NCBI GenBank assembly: GCA_038503065.1
Contig: JBCAMK010000013.1
Coordinates: 1,426,001-1,490,000 of the forward strand
Source: Paragyromitra xinjiangensis
Taxonomy: Eukaryota; Ascomycota; Pezizomycetes; Pezizales; Discinaceae
Length of the DNA: 64,000 bases
Direction: 5' to 3'
In this document: positions 1 to 12,171 of the stretch, piece by piece
Layout: the number at the start of each line of letters is the position of its first letter
Position numbering within the stretch: position 1 is the first letter of the stretch
Notes under the pieces: model-generated
Seen by the model: only the letters and a program-made list of their open reading frames with translations
Told to the model about the DNA's origin: nothing
The model's database searches: none
Made by a program: the position numbers and the translations under genes

Positions 1-1487
1 ATTTCTAAATGTACATTTTCTACATGAAGTGTATTCTTTATCGTATTTTTGATTTTTCGGTGCCTTGCGCCTTAAGGGTGGTTTGTATCGGTTTGACGCG
101 GCTCAAGCTTGTTTTTTCATTAGTGATGTGGCTTTGGGTTCTGTGATCAAGGGCTTGGGGGTACTTTACCAATGGAAATATAGACGGCAGCGGTGAATTT
201 AGGAGAGTTTGATCCGCTGATAGGTTGCTTTCGACCTCCCATTCAGCGTGGCGATAATTTATCATCCCCAATCACTAATCGCTCGTCTCGTTTCCAGCCA
301 ATTTTTCCATAATTATTATGCTTTATCCAATTGGACGAGACAGACAGTCGCTATCATAATGATCTGGCCACTTTCTTCCCAGTCTTACGCGGGGGCTCAA
401 TGCAGATAGCGTGATTTCAGCATCTTTTGGCAATTGTGATATGTTCTACCACTGTCTGGTTTAAGCCTGACTGCATGGGCCTGGGCTGTTTCTTATCGAT
501 GACCAGTGGGGCCCGGGAAGAGTTTCTGTTATTCTAAACCTATCATCAGAATATTCCTACAGTCGCACCTCGCTATGCCGGAACTCAGCATGCTGAATCT
601 CTTGCTGTCCCTTACAAAATGCCCTAGCCAAGACATTTTTTCTACTGCAAAATAAATTTGCTGTCCCGGACTATTCGGGAAAACTGCTATCCCGTATGGG
701 ATCTACTGGATTCTGGGTGTCCGGCATAACGAGGTGCAACTGTATATGGCACCATAGTGGAGAACGCCACCTATATATTTCTGGGCCCGGCCTTCCACAT
801 GGGTGTAACCACACCCGAGTGACACTCTATGAACACGGTACCACCGTCCACCCGCCCCATATTTCCAGCCGAGATACGGCATTAATAAAGCCCACACTAC
901 CCTCCGACTGCCAAGCCGCTACCGACGTCGCACCTAATAAAGTAGCTCACGTGGAAAGTCCTCTAGTACGGCACCACGGATTAACCCCCGGTGTATCCCC
1001 CGGAACTAGGACACTGTCGATCCGACCTGTTTCGGGAATGTTCCCGATCTTATCAGATCTAGTATCGTGGGTGACAGAAACATATTGCGAGCACACCAAA
1101 AACGGGATATTAGCCGGAGAGATCGGATGAACTTCGTTATAGATGTGGGTGCTTCGGCATTGGTTGGAGGGAGTTGGGTGAGGTATAGTACATGAACTCC
1201 ACTTTCTTCTCTCTTTTTAACAAACATTAATAATCACAAAAAAAAGCCGCCCAGCCCCAAACCCACAAGTAACCCTCTAAAAACCGTTATGAAAAATTAA
1301 GGGTATCATGCCTAGCTACATTGTAGTAAATAAGCAAGACAAATGAAAAAAAATACAAAATAAACACACTGAGCCGACCAAGTCCTAAGTAAGAAATAAT
1401 AAACTCCCCGCAAGACTACCCTCTCCCTATTCCTATAATAATCAAAGGATCTAAAAACCCCATACCACCCAAAGCTATGAATAAGTT
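1..1487. other. Intergenic stretch downstream of the dehydratase gene
   Basis: No convincing gene. A 144-codon ATG frame at 696-1130 on the plus strand has no recognisable domain and mixed composition. AT-rich sequence between about 1200 and 1480 borders the stop of the minus-strand dehydratase and probably contains its 3' UTR. Confidence 0.5.
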
Positions 1488-3167
1488 CTAGACCTGTACA
1501 CGCGTGCTATTGACACTGACACTGTTTCTTTTCTTCCAAACCCCATTGGTGTCGTTGACCCCGTTCCTGTCTATGTTCTTGCCATCATTTTTGACCGAGT
1601 GTTTCCGTTCTATGCCGTTTTTACCATCAACGATACCGCCGTCACCATTGACAACATGCTTTTTGTGATCCGCTCCAGTCCGCTTCTCTTCAACGCCTTT
1701 CTTCTCTTTCACTATCCCATTAACCCCATTTTTACCATCTATAATTTTCCCCTCACCATTAACCTCCTTTCCATCTTCCTTCCCAACACCACCCCCCTCT
1801 TCACCCGCCTCACCACTAACCACCTCCCCCCCCCTCACCGTCGGAAACGCCTCACCAACAACCTTCCCCACATCCCCCCACCACCGCTCTCCAAACTCCC
1901 TATACCACTCCACGGTACTCCTCAGCCCATCTTCAAACGCCACCTTCGGACGCCACCCCAACTCCCGCAGTCGCGTTGCATCCACCGCGTACCGTCGGTC
2001 ATTAAACGGACGATCAGCAGTATGCTGCACGTAGTCCGCCAGCCTAAAACTCGGCTCGGTCGTATCGTGGCCAAAATGCGAAAGCAGCATAGTGCAGAGA
2101 TGCAGATTCGAGATCTCGTCTGTGGATCCGACGTTGTAGGTGCTGCCGATTGCTCCCCGGTGGAGGATCGTGTCGAAGGCGTCGGAGGAGTCGGAGGCGA
2201 AGAGGTACCGTCGTGTGTGCAGGCCGTCGCCGTGGATGAATAGTGGGAGCTGTCGGGAGAGGAGGAGGGTGAATTTGGGGATTATTTCTAGTTGAGGTTA
2301 GTAAGGTAGGGGAGTGGAGCTACCCGGGGGGGGGGGGGGGGGGAACGTACTTTCGGGGAATTGATGCGGTCCGTAGATGTTGTTGGATCGTACGATTATG
2401 ATTGGGAGCTTGAACGATTTCCAGTAACTGTGTACTAACATCTCTGCGGCGGCTTTGCTAGCCGCGTATGGGTTTGTCGGTGCGAGTATTGCGCCTTCTT
2501 TACAGTCGTCTCCGTCTTCTGCTACTTCGCCGTATACTTCGTCTGTAGAGACATGTATGAATCTTTTCAGTGTACCGCAGTTCTTCGCACACTCCAGTAG
2601 CACATGTGTACCGTACACATTCGTGTTTGTAAACTCATAGCTATTCCCGAAACTCAAATCCACATGACTCTGCGCAGCAAAGTGGAAAATCGTATCAACA
2701 TTATATTTCCGCAAGGCCGCCTGCACCTCAACCGGGGAGGTGATATCACCCTGCACGAAAGTGAAATTCGCGCAAGAATCAAGGCACCTTGTGTTATTCA
2801 ACGAAGCGCAGTAATCGAGCTTATCGAACGAGATAATGTTATAGTGGGGAGCATATGTGAGGGTGAGGTGGCGGACGAGCCAGCAGGCGCTGTAGACGCT
2901 GTATTAGCCTCTCGTCGGTTCGCTAGTAGAGGGGACGAACATGAACCCGGCGCCGCCGGTAACGAGGATGTTTTTGCAGTCTTCTAGTGGTGGGAATTTC
3001 GTGCTCCCCGTGAGCACTGGGGCTGATTTCCAGATTCCTGTGTCTTGGAAATGACGGTGTGGAGTGGTGGGAACGGCGTCTTCGTCGGCGCGCTGTCGCT
3101 TTGATAATGGTGTTGGGGTTAGCTGCGAGGAGCTAGTGCGTTTGTTGGTGCTGCCGCCGGGCGCCAT
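1488..3167 (-). CDS. NAD-dependent dTDP/UDP-glucose 4,6-dehydratase-like protein (RmlB-type extended SDR)
   Basis: Three exons, 3167-2941, 2889-2351 and 2287-1488, join in frame to 521 residues. The first intron (51 bp) ends CTACAG and the second (63 bp) has a TACTAAC branch site. The N-terminus holds the Rossmann motif VTGGAGF near residue 70. STDEVYG at about 190-196 supplies the Thr-Asp-Glu of 4,6-dehydratases, and YAASK at 217-221 is the SDR Tyr-Lys pair. NIYGPHQ and IHGDGLHTRRYL are further RmlB signatures. Family enzymes oxidise the nucleotide hexose at C4 and eliminate the C6 hydroxyl, giving the 4-keto-6-deoxy sugar on the way to rhamnose; in filamentous fungi the substrate is usually UDP-glucose. 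Odd points: a basic, nuclear-signal-like N-terminus (LSKRQR) before the fold, and a C-terminal tail of about 120 residues rich in Gly, Lys, Asn and Val. Family assignment is secure; substrate is inferred. Confidence 0.9.
2326..2343. repeat. Poly-G run of 18 inside intron 2 of the dehydratase gene
   Basis: Eighteen uninterrupted G on the plus strand, which is C18 on the sense strand of the gene. It lies between the donor GTACGT and the branch site TACTAAC, so it sits within the spliced-out 63-bp intron. The length may be uncertain because homopolymers are easily miscounted. Confidence 0.9.
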
Positions 3168-6100
3168 TGTGGGATTTTTTTCGTTTCCTTTCGTTCGCGG
3201 TGGTTTTGTTGCGCGCGGCGAAACGAGACACGTTACTAGATGTACCTTGGACAGCGGAAGATCTTAGTTGAGCCGCAGAACTGGGACCGCCGGGGCTAGG
3301 GTGAAGAGCCGGAGCTGGGAGCACTTACCAGGTACTCGGGAAAACTCACAGCGAGCGAGTAGAAATAAAAAAAAGAAGGAAGGATCAGCAACGCAAGATG
3401 CAAGGAAGCGAGAGAGCGAAAGGGAATAAAGAAGCTCCCCTTAATATACTCGAGCGTAAGGCTACAAAGACGAGAACTCAGGGCTAAACAAAGGATAAAA
3501 GCGAGAGTGAATGGGAGGGGAAGGGAGGGGGGATGTATTTTGGGGAGGTGGATAGTTGAATGTAACCGTCCTTTCACTAAGCTTAGTAGCGTGGCCAATT
3601 AACATTACCCCAATTTGTCGCTGCACATCATCATCATGGAAAAGTTGTTCCGGCTGTAGCGCGTCTGAGATATGAATATCCCGTATTCCATGTTGCGCAA
3701 TGAGCAGCGGGCCCGCGCGAACCGTTAGCGATGCGTTGAGTCGGGGGATACGGAACCTTAAAGTCTGAAGGAGGTGCGGCCCGGACTCGGACTAACGCGA
3801 GTAGTTCCGAGACATAACATGGTGTTCCTGCATGATGGTGTGGGTCAGCTGTTGGTGGGGCTTGGGGCCTAGGGCTGGGGCTGTTCTCTCCAACGTCATG
3901 AACCAGTGTTTGCTACAACCACTCTCTCCTTCTCCCTCTCCCTCTCCCTTCATGAGATCACTCATCTATTCATGTCCCTCCTTCCCCATCATCATCCCTT
4001 GCTTCCTCAGCCTATCGTTATCCGGAACATCGGTTGTCCGCTAAAACTAACTGAAAACACGGCAGTTTATCAAACGATTGCTTGCCGTGCTTCCCATTAC
4101 TGATTATAAATACTAGAAAACTTTATCCCTTTCAGACTGATGGCATTCCGTCCGGGTGTCCGACGCGGAGACAGTATTAAGAGATGGGTAGATGACCAGC
4201 TCTAGCTTCTATGGTCGTATTGAGATAGGATGATATTCTAATCTTAGGTTAAAATGATATGTAAGTCAACATCGGTTCGTTTAATTCTCCTGTCCCCTAG
4301 GCTATTAGTGATGAGCCAGGATATATGTTCGCTTATATAAAGTAGTTTCACTGCTGCTAACCCTCTTCGCTTAAAAGGCTAAATTTACCCATTCCTCGGC
4401 TTGAGCACCATCAACATGGATACCTAAAGCAGAACCTTATCTCAACACCGTGGAACACAACACAGCAAAGATCAACATTAGCATACATACCAGTGTTCCG
4501 TCATATTTTCCACCACTTCCAAGACGATTGCACCCTCGCGCATTAGATCTTTCACTATCACTTCGCTTATATACGCGTATCTATGAAAAGCGCCAAAGCT
4601 AGCCAACATTAACGAGAAACCATCAGATTTGACATTTAGGACCAACGCCTACGGTTACATTTCTGTGTCATTGAAGATTGGTGGCGATGGTCGGATCTTC
4701 TCCGGCTTGGCTGCTGACTAAACGTTCGGACCGAAATATTCAGAATCTGGATATGGATTCAATTAAGTTTGCGCTAGTGAATATGGAAGGCTATTAGCCG
4801 TCCAAACATAATATTGACGGATGGGATTTCTCTCGGCTTTGCATTCGGATATGAAGACTGTTTCTGCTCATGACTTTTTAGCTTCAACGTCTCTGGAGTT
4901 ATTGAGTGGTACGAGACATTGCGGGATGTATCGCTCGGGGTGGGTGTTTAGATGGTAATAGGGCTGAAATTGGTATTGGGAGTTTCATGGATACGATCAA
5001 GGAAATCAAGTTAAGAAAGGAGTTAACTATACCATCAAGTCATGTTGTATCTATTCAAACAGGGAAACGGGGTAGGCCAAGGGTCAGAAAAGTAAGTAAG
5101 TTGGATGTAAGGGAGGAAAACAAACGAGCAAAGTCAGCATGGTTAATTAAAAGTTATGTATGGTTAAAATTGAGAGATATATATGGTGTGGGCAGGCGTG
5201 TTATGCATAGTTAAAATTAGGCGATATATAGATGTGGGGAGCTTTGGGTTTGGAGCTAGTGATGATTTTGAGAGCATCATGATTGATCGTTTTTATCGGT
5301 ATCTGAGAACGATGATTTATTCGGATCGAGAACTTGCTTTGGAGGATGATTACGTGCTGGGATGGAGTACGCAATTCGTGTTTCGGCCATTTAAATGTTA
5401 AAGTAGCTGTTGCTACCCTTCCTGTTTTATGTTCCCTCTTTGTGACCCTATCTCACTTTATGGTTTCTGCAATGCTAACTAGCGGAATGATAGACCATCA
5501 CGAACACGATATACAGGTAGGACATGGAGAAAAATCTCATCTAAGTAGAAGACGGGCAATCACTAAGAGTGGTATTCAAGCTAAAGGTTTAGTTATAAGT
5601 TCACAAGGGACTTGCGAAAGTATCATTGAGAGGTCAAAGCGTATTTCCCAGGAGTTCCTCTTTCTTTCTTGAGTTTCCGGCCCGTTTTCATCCTAGAGGA
5701 TCTCTCATGTGCTGCAGGATGTCGCTTGTTATATTCATCGATAAACGCTAGTTTTGGGGGTTGTACTGTTATTCGAAGATAAAGTGTCATCTGGTAATAT
5801 TAGGACATGTACACGGAACATAGTAAATAGTATCCTAATACCTTTGAATTTGATTCGGAGGGAACCGGTTGCTAAGGAAGCAAAACCCGGACAGCAGAGA
5901 TATCACGAAGCTTAAAGGGTTAGAATTCACTTTCATTATTCGCGTTTTTCGACTATGGAGCGAGAGTGGTGGGTTATGGTCTTCTCCTTCATGTCTACCT
6001 TTGTAGATATTGGTTATATTTGTCTCGGTGGTTCTTCGTTCGGGCCTCTTCTGTTTTTTGGGATGTTTAATGATAGGGGGATAGGCTGTGTTCAAGACTG

Positions 6101-9100
6101 TGATTTCGAGGAAGTATTTAAGGCGTGAGTGGACGGGCAGGCCGTTGGTGGTGTTCCGAAAGCAGTGTATGTGCGAGTTGGGACTTTACTCATCTGGATA
6201 CGGGCTGTTCTGGAGGATATTTTGTTGAGAATGGGTGACGAGGAGATGTTGGCTTGTCCATCCTTGGAGTAAAAGCACCGACAAGCCCTGTTCATGCTCA
6301 AATACAGGCTCCCTTCATTGCGATGGTGAGATGGATTGCGGGCGGTATTGTCGACGTGATAGTCGTATTGTTCGCTGTATTTAGTTCAGGAGTTTAGGAT
6401 ATGTGAGGGTAGTATGGCGGGAGTATTGACATTTTAAAGCTAAATTTAACTACTGGAGTTGGTTGGGGAGGATCAAGGTGGTCTCTACCGTTTTCACCAG
6501 TTTTTCAATCACCAAATCATCGTGATCTATAGTTACTCGTTGTACGATACCATCGATCTTCTGTTCTTGGTGATGGCCTTTAAGGAGATTTAAATTCCCG
6601 GGTATTCGGGGTGTGAACCTTCCCGGTATCGAAACGTATTGGGACATTCTCCTCAACTTAGGGTCGAGTTCTCGTTGGTAGGGGTGCGGTAGGGTATCTT
6701 GGTATCTTGATATCTCTTAAGTAATTTCCAAACTGTCGCTGCAGAGCTCCTTGCGCTCGGGATTTACTGGGGGGACACATCACATACCGAGACTCAGGAA
6801 GCGTAAAGCTTGAAGTAACTCAACTCCAGGCTCATCCGTATGCCTGGAATCATCATTAAACACGGATAACACGGTAGTGACGGTTATGGTGAGCCGGGAG
6901 CTGAGACCAAGAAATTAGGTATTTACTCTGTCTCGCGGCGCCACAGCCGCTATAGCCCAAAGGGCTAGATGCGTATATGGATTATCAATCAATAAATCAT
7001 AACACCGCAGAACTTGAAAATACCGAGTGATACCATATGATGGTTGTTGTTATGCAGGGTGTTGCGGGTCTCTATAGTAGGTGAGTCCTGGGGAAATTTC
7101 GAGTGATGGGTATGGCATGCACTGAGCCTGAGAAGCAGTTCTTTTTACACATCCCACCTATTGATGAAGGGGCTGAGTAATATACCGTCTGCTGGAGAGT
7201 GGCATCTACTCTTAGGCATGACTTCGCTACTTTCGTTGTAGGTAGAACAGCTGATCTCAACGAAGGATACAATGGAGTGTTGCAATTCTAGCTGAAAGGA
7301 TGGATAGGAAACCCACTAAATTGGGAGAAAATTCTTCTTGGTACGTATGATAAGAAGTAGGGCGCTTATCGTATTAATAGAGCTCTCAGTCTAGAAGATA
7401 AAATGGCTGAATTGGGCTACGTAAGTTAGTAATATAAAACCAGTTTTTTTGTATTAACTTACGAGACCAGAACGAACCTCCGGGATTTTAATGGTGTGAG
7501 GCCCCTTTCTAGGCGCTGCCTCTTTCCCATATCCGGTCTACAGAATACCGTATTATCTGGTAGAATTCAGGTTGGCGCTAGTAGATGGGACATGCATAAG
7601 AAATATTGATATTATATGATTTCCGCTTAGGCGGTAATTAAATACTCGCGGGTTGCGTGTTATAGCTATATGCATGTCGCCTCAACTCAGCTGTGAACAA
7701 CCATTCAATAGCCGACCTCCGCAATAAAACTAATTCCATAGACATAAACCCTATAACTAGATAACCTGTATGCTTGACCCTTGTACTAAATATTACATCC
7801 TACTTGGATTGTTGCTACTTTGAATTCTTGTTGACAGTTGTGGTTACGCGGTACCGTTGCAACACAACCCAAGTATTTAGTTACTGCCCTTCTAACCCGC
7901 TACTATACACCTTTATATTAACTAGGCTAGTTTGAAATTGGAAATTTTATGAAAATATAAGTACTGCACTATTATCTCTAGTTTAACAATGATTCCTATG
8001 GCTGAAACTGTTCAAGCTTTTCGCTTAATTCGTAATTATACGTGTATTGTTGGTCATCAGCGCTGTCCCATAGTCCGGTAAAGCTGACCCCCTGGTGGGG
8101 GCCAATTTTTACTTACCCCCCATTAGCCATTTTTCAATTAACTGTGCTTTGAGCCACTGCCACTTGGGGGGTCAGCATTTTCCAGATAGCGCTATGTGGT
8201 TGGTTAGGCCTCACCTTAGTCAGGCGTGGATATGAAACAACGGAATTAGCTGCCAAGCTGCGTAGCATTTGGCTGGGCAATTATCCATTTATAGATTGGC
8301 CGAAATAATTCAAGAGAGGGGCAATAATCTGGGTTCTTCTTGATCTTCAAAGAAATCTAAATATGGTGCGAGAAGGTGTGGAGGGTGAGCTGGGCAACCT
8401 GGCCCACACCTTTGGGCTCATTTGACCAATCAAAATCTTTAAAACAGCAGTTTCTGATGGCTGATTCAATCGACGTAAAGGGATGACCTGTGCCACAAGA
8501 ATTGTAGTTTTCCTACTGATGGCGCTTTTTGACTGTGGCTTTACTAACGAATCTTTTTTTTAAGAGGGTGTAAACTAGGTTGCCCACTCTACGCCTTCTC
8601 ACACCATAGCTGAGCATGAAGAAAGCGTATTAATTTCTCTTCGTTTTTATTTCTTCTGGCGATAAATACGCCAACAAGCGCCTACTCTTATTGTTCAAAC
8701 GTCACCGGATACTGGTATGGGCTGCTACTAGCATGCAATACACTCGTCTGCATCCTGTATCATTTAAGGGCTTAGCTAAATAGAGTGCTAGATTTTGTTT
8801 GTAGCGTGGTAATTGGCTGACGTTTGTGCGCCCGGCTGGGCCTGCATACAATATAAAATCATAGGAAGCGTATGGGGCACGGGCCCAGCTTGGTGTACAA
8901 ACATCAATTATTTACAATTAGAAACTCGCAGAAGGTGAGGAGAGACGTGGTGGTGCTCGGGTTCGAACGAGAGGGCATTTGCGTATAGACCAACCAGGTT
9001 CAGGCTAATCCCGTATTTCCACCGATCCAAGATTACTATTTCTTCAAATGGTAGGTATTAGGCCTTAGAAACTCAAGAGAGCCAAAGGGGAGGAGTGTTT

Positions 9101-10113
9101 TAATTACAGGTAAGGCTTTCTGAGAATGCATGTCTAGGATGCGGGCTTGCATGGAGAGTATTCTTCGGTTGGCTCATAGAAAAATGATATGTAACTAATC
9201 TACTAAAAAGTAATGCTGGTAGACGCCACGTCTCTCCATTGCCATAGACTCTCGCTGTCAATCGTTGAGTCACAGCGGGGCTAGGCATATACTCTACATC
9301 GTACAACCAAATATAATTAATTTAAACTTGGTAACTTAGGCCACCAACCTTGCTTGAATCCGCACATTCAAGTTGTTTCCCCCTGATACTGTAGCCAACC
9401 TACCTCAAGCCCAAGCCCACTACACTGACACCGTGAATATGATCGCACTTTTTGGCCAAAAAAAGATGGTACTCTGAGAACAAGTCGAGCACCAGACATC
9501 GGCTATGGACTACACTATAAAGGACCACCATGTTATGGTTATAAATTTTATGGTTTAAGTGTTTGACTTATTGTTTTGTTTATCGTTTATTTGAATATCG
9601 ACCAAGTCCATCTGTTACTTTGAGGATCGGCTGGCCGATCTTCAAAACTGCCCCGTTTGAGGGCCGGCTGGCCCATTGGCGAACCGGTCTAGCCCATTTG
9701 TAAACCGGCATTCTTGGAGTACCTATAGGTCAGAACATACATGTATATACCCATTACAAGGGGAGCGAATGGGATACCTAGCTCACGGGTTAGGAATATT
9801 GGGATGAAATAAACTCGACAAAGATTTGTGTGGGCTTTTGTGCTTGTAGCAATAAACACTAAGTCCTTTGACTTTAAATAGCATGTTTCGATTTACTACC
9901 GATCTTTACTTCATGTCTGTATGCTGTATCATGCGTAACTCCGCCTCATGCAACCGAACGTGTCTCACGCCTGCATGAAGTGTGAAATATATCGTGATCT
10001 GATAGAATTTGAACGTTAAAACCGCCCAAGATGGCACACAACCTCCAAGTACCATCAAACTAGCCCTGTCAGCAAAGCTTGTTCCGTACCTTCCAAGCCA
10101 AATATTATCACTG
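3168..10113. other. Gene-poor stretch of nearly 7 kb
   Basis: Contains the dehydratase promoter (about 3170-3600) and then only short open frames on both strands without recognisable motifs. Frames at 4906-5214 and 5183-5672 have no supporting homology that I recognise. The AT-leaning, stop-rich text, plus an inverted-repeat element near 8.1 kb and a GC-rich mini-palindrome cluster near 9620-9715, fits decayed intergenic or repeat-derived DNA. Confidence 0.6.
8059..8193. mobile_element. Small inverted-repeat element (MITE-like)
   Basis: The left arm at 8074-8093 reads TCCGGTAAAGCTGACCCCCT. The right arm at 8165-8184, reverse complemented, reads TCTGGAAAATGCTGACCCCC. Both are preceded on the outside by AGCGCT (8059-8064 and 8188-8193). 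The arms enclose about 70 bp with no coding potential. This is the form of a short non-autonomous terminal-inverted-repeat element. No target duplication could be fixed. Confidence 0.55.
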
Positions 10114-12171
10114 ATGCCTATCGCTCAATATCTACCATCTAGTCCCACTTCGTCACTTGGCCGTTCGCCCTTGGATGACCATCATCTTGATGAGAACAGA
10201 AACCCTACCTCTCCTGGCGAAAACCCCAGCAAAAAGCCCTTCCTGCCCCAAGCACACTCCCAGAAAGATTCACAGTCACCTTCAAGAACGAGGCCTAGCC
10301 TTATTCGGAGATGGTTCGCCAGATCTGTCGACCTGCAACCGTCAGGCAACTTCGAAGAAACCGATAGCGATGGCCCCCCAATTTCCTCCTGGGGCATTCA
10401 TTGGTACACTCCGGTATCGATGATCTTCTTATTTTTCCTTGGAGTCGGGAGTGCTGTAGGCCATCATATATACTACACTTCGTTAGACGCTAGCCAAGCC
10501 GGAGATGCGTCCAGCCAAGAATGGGTGATTCGCTTTGGGACAGCGTTGGCCTTCCTGTGTAGAGCTGCACTAGCAGCTACTGTGGGAATATCACGAAAGC
10601 AGTGGGTTTGGGTTACGATGCGGAGGCGGTTTATGACACTGGCCGGGATCGATGCCATGTTTGGCGTTACATCAGATCCGCTTTTCTTCCTGAACCGGGA
10701 CATGTTGCAGGGGGCCAGGGTTTCAACACTCATGGCACTTTTTATTTGGATACTTCCTCTCACAGCAATCTTCACACCAAGTACCATTTCAGTAGCACTG
10801 AATATTTCGAAAACCAGTACTCCGTGCACCGTGCGCACAGTTTTATTCGATTATGAAGAGGACTCAAAGGCAGTAGGGATATGTTGTCGTGATCCGACGA
10901 AATTCTTTTCTGAGGTAGCCGACATAATCGATGACAGCTACGTGCAGCCCACCTCTTTTGCCCGCAGCATCTTCTCGATCCCGGCGTTCTCTGGCCACAT
11001 CACAGCACCCAAAAACGTAGGACTATATGACGGCGATAAATCCCGGTCACCCACAATGCCAGAGGGAATAACTCTCGCACAAGATTGTGGGAGAAATTGC
11101 ACCTATAATTTGACCTTCTTGGCCCCTGCCGTTAACTGCACCGAGAAAACTCCTTGGAACGAGACTGATGCCCCTTGGGATAACCCGAATCAATTCCTAA
11201 ATAAGACTTTATATCGTGCAGAGCGGCCTCAAGGATCAATGAATACCCTTTGGATTGGATATGTTTCCCCGGTGCCGAGTTGGGCTAACTCTGGACCGTT
11301 CGGTGAAGTCAACCCACATGTTTACGTCTGCAGGAACTCAGTTGCAAATTACTCCGTTAAGTTGGAAGTTCAAGACTATACTTTCCGTGAGCCAACTATC
11401 GAAACCGTTGATATCATCTACACCATCAATGATACCAGTACCTTCGAATCGTATGGAGAGCCCGGTTTCTTTTACGATCCTACTTTCTTTAGCGACAAAT
11501 ATCGCAAAGTGACGTACGCCGCCGCCCACAGACCCAATCTCGCTTTCTTCGACACACTCGTGAGCATACTTAGCGGTAACATTACCATGGTCATAATGCC
11601 GAATACAAGATCTTACTTCGCTAGCCAAACGCAAATCGGTGGCACGCCGTTATCCTCGTCTAAATTCACTATAGAACCCTCTCTGGGGACCGCCATCGAG
11701 GCCATGGCACAGAAGATGGTCGTCTCCTTACTCTCTGCCGACGGAGCTGGAATCGAGGAACGTGATCCTCTCATGGAGTATGCAGCCCTTATAAGAACCA
11801 ATTGCACATCAACAAAATACTATAACGTATACCAATACGTAGCCAAGAGACTAGTTTTAGCCTATGCAATGGCAGCAACCATTACTTTTCTCATGTTGGT
11901 GCTAGGATTTGTGGCTCTTGAAAGTAACGGCGTAGCTAGCGATGCGAGCTTTTCTACTATGCTTTTGACGACCCGGAATCCGACGCTTGATCGGCTGACC
12001 GCTGGAGGATGCCTTGGAGGGGATCCGGTGCCAGAGGAGTTGAGGAAACTAAAGTTGGCGTTCGGGAAACTTAAGACAGAAGGGGGGCCAGGTCCAGACG
12101 AGGTTGGGCATTTAGCGATAGGGATTGAAGGGGAGATAGTACAGATAGTGAAAGGGGGACGCTATTCATAA
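10114..12171 (+). CDS. Conserved fungal multi-span membrane protein of unknown function
   Basis: Single open frame of 685 residues from the first in-frame ATG at 10114. The frame stays open upstream to about 10009 without an ATG, so a 5' exon is possible. After a Ser/Pro-rich N-terminus come three membrane segments: about 97-122 (VSMIFLFFLGVGSAVGHH), 136-160, and 206-228 (LMALFIWILPLTAIFTP). A region of about 350 residues follows with paired Cys and N-glycosylation sequons (NCTYN, NCTEK, NISK) that should be extracytoplasmic. A fourth membrane segment lies near 577-603, with a short cytoplasmic tail. The motifs around segments 2 and 3 (QWVWVTMRRR, GIDAMFGVTSDP) recur in a large Pezizomycotina family of unknown role; I infer membership from memory of that pattern. 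No catalytic motif is seen. Confidence 0.8.
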   Translation: MPIAQYLPSSPTSSLGRSPLDDHHLDENRNPTSPGENPSKKPFLPQAHSQKDSQSPSRTRPSLIRRWFARSVDLQPSGNFEETDSDGPPISSWGIHWYTPVSMIFLFFLGVGSAVGHHIYYTSLDASQAGDASSQEWVIRFGTALAFLCRAALAATVGISRKQWVWVTMRRRFMTLAGIDAMFGVTSDPLFFLNRDMLQGARVSTLMALFIWILPLTAIFTPSTISVALNISKTSTPCTVRTVLFDYEEDSKAVGICCRDPTKFFSEVADIIDDSYVQPTSFARSIFSIPAFSGHITAPKNVGLYDGDKSRSPTMPEGITLAQDCGRNCTYNLTFLAPAVNCTEKTPWNETDAPWDNPNQFLNKTLYRAERPQGSMNTLWIGYVSPVPSWANSGPFGEVNPHVYVCRNSVANYSVKLEVQDYTFREPTIETVDIIYTINDTSTFESYGEPGFFYDPTFFSDKYRKVTYAAAHRPNLAFFDTLVSILSGNITMVIMPNTRSYFASQTQIGGTPLSSSKFTIEPSLGTAIEAMAQKMVVSLLSADGAGIEERDPLMEYAALIRTNCTSTKYYNVYQYVAKRLVLAYAMAATITFLMLVLGFVALESNGVASDASFSTMLLTTRNPTLDRLTAGGCLGGDPVPEELRKLKLAFGKLKTEGGPGPDEVGHLAIGIEGEIVQIVKGGRYS

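Noticed and set aside
696..1130. 144-codon ATG frame on the plus strand
   Set aside because: No domain, no flanking splice pattern and irregular composition. It overlaps an open stretch on the other strand and looks like chance.
1599..2243. Long plus-strand open frame opposite the dehydratase
   Set aside because: Antisense shadow of exon 3, where the sense frame encodes RmlB motifs.
4906..5672. Adjacent open frames with GKRGRPRVRK, possibly an AT-hook protein
   Set aside because: One short basic motif only. Frames change without splice signals and there is no start context.
8940..9015. tRNA-like GGTTCGAAC box
   Set aside because: Neither strand gives a five-pair T-stem with a seven-base loop, nor a matching acceptor or anticodon arm.
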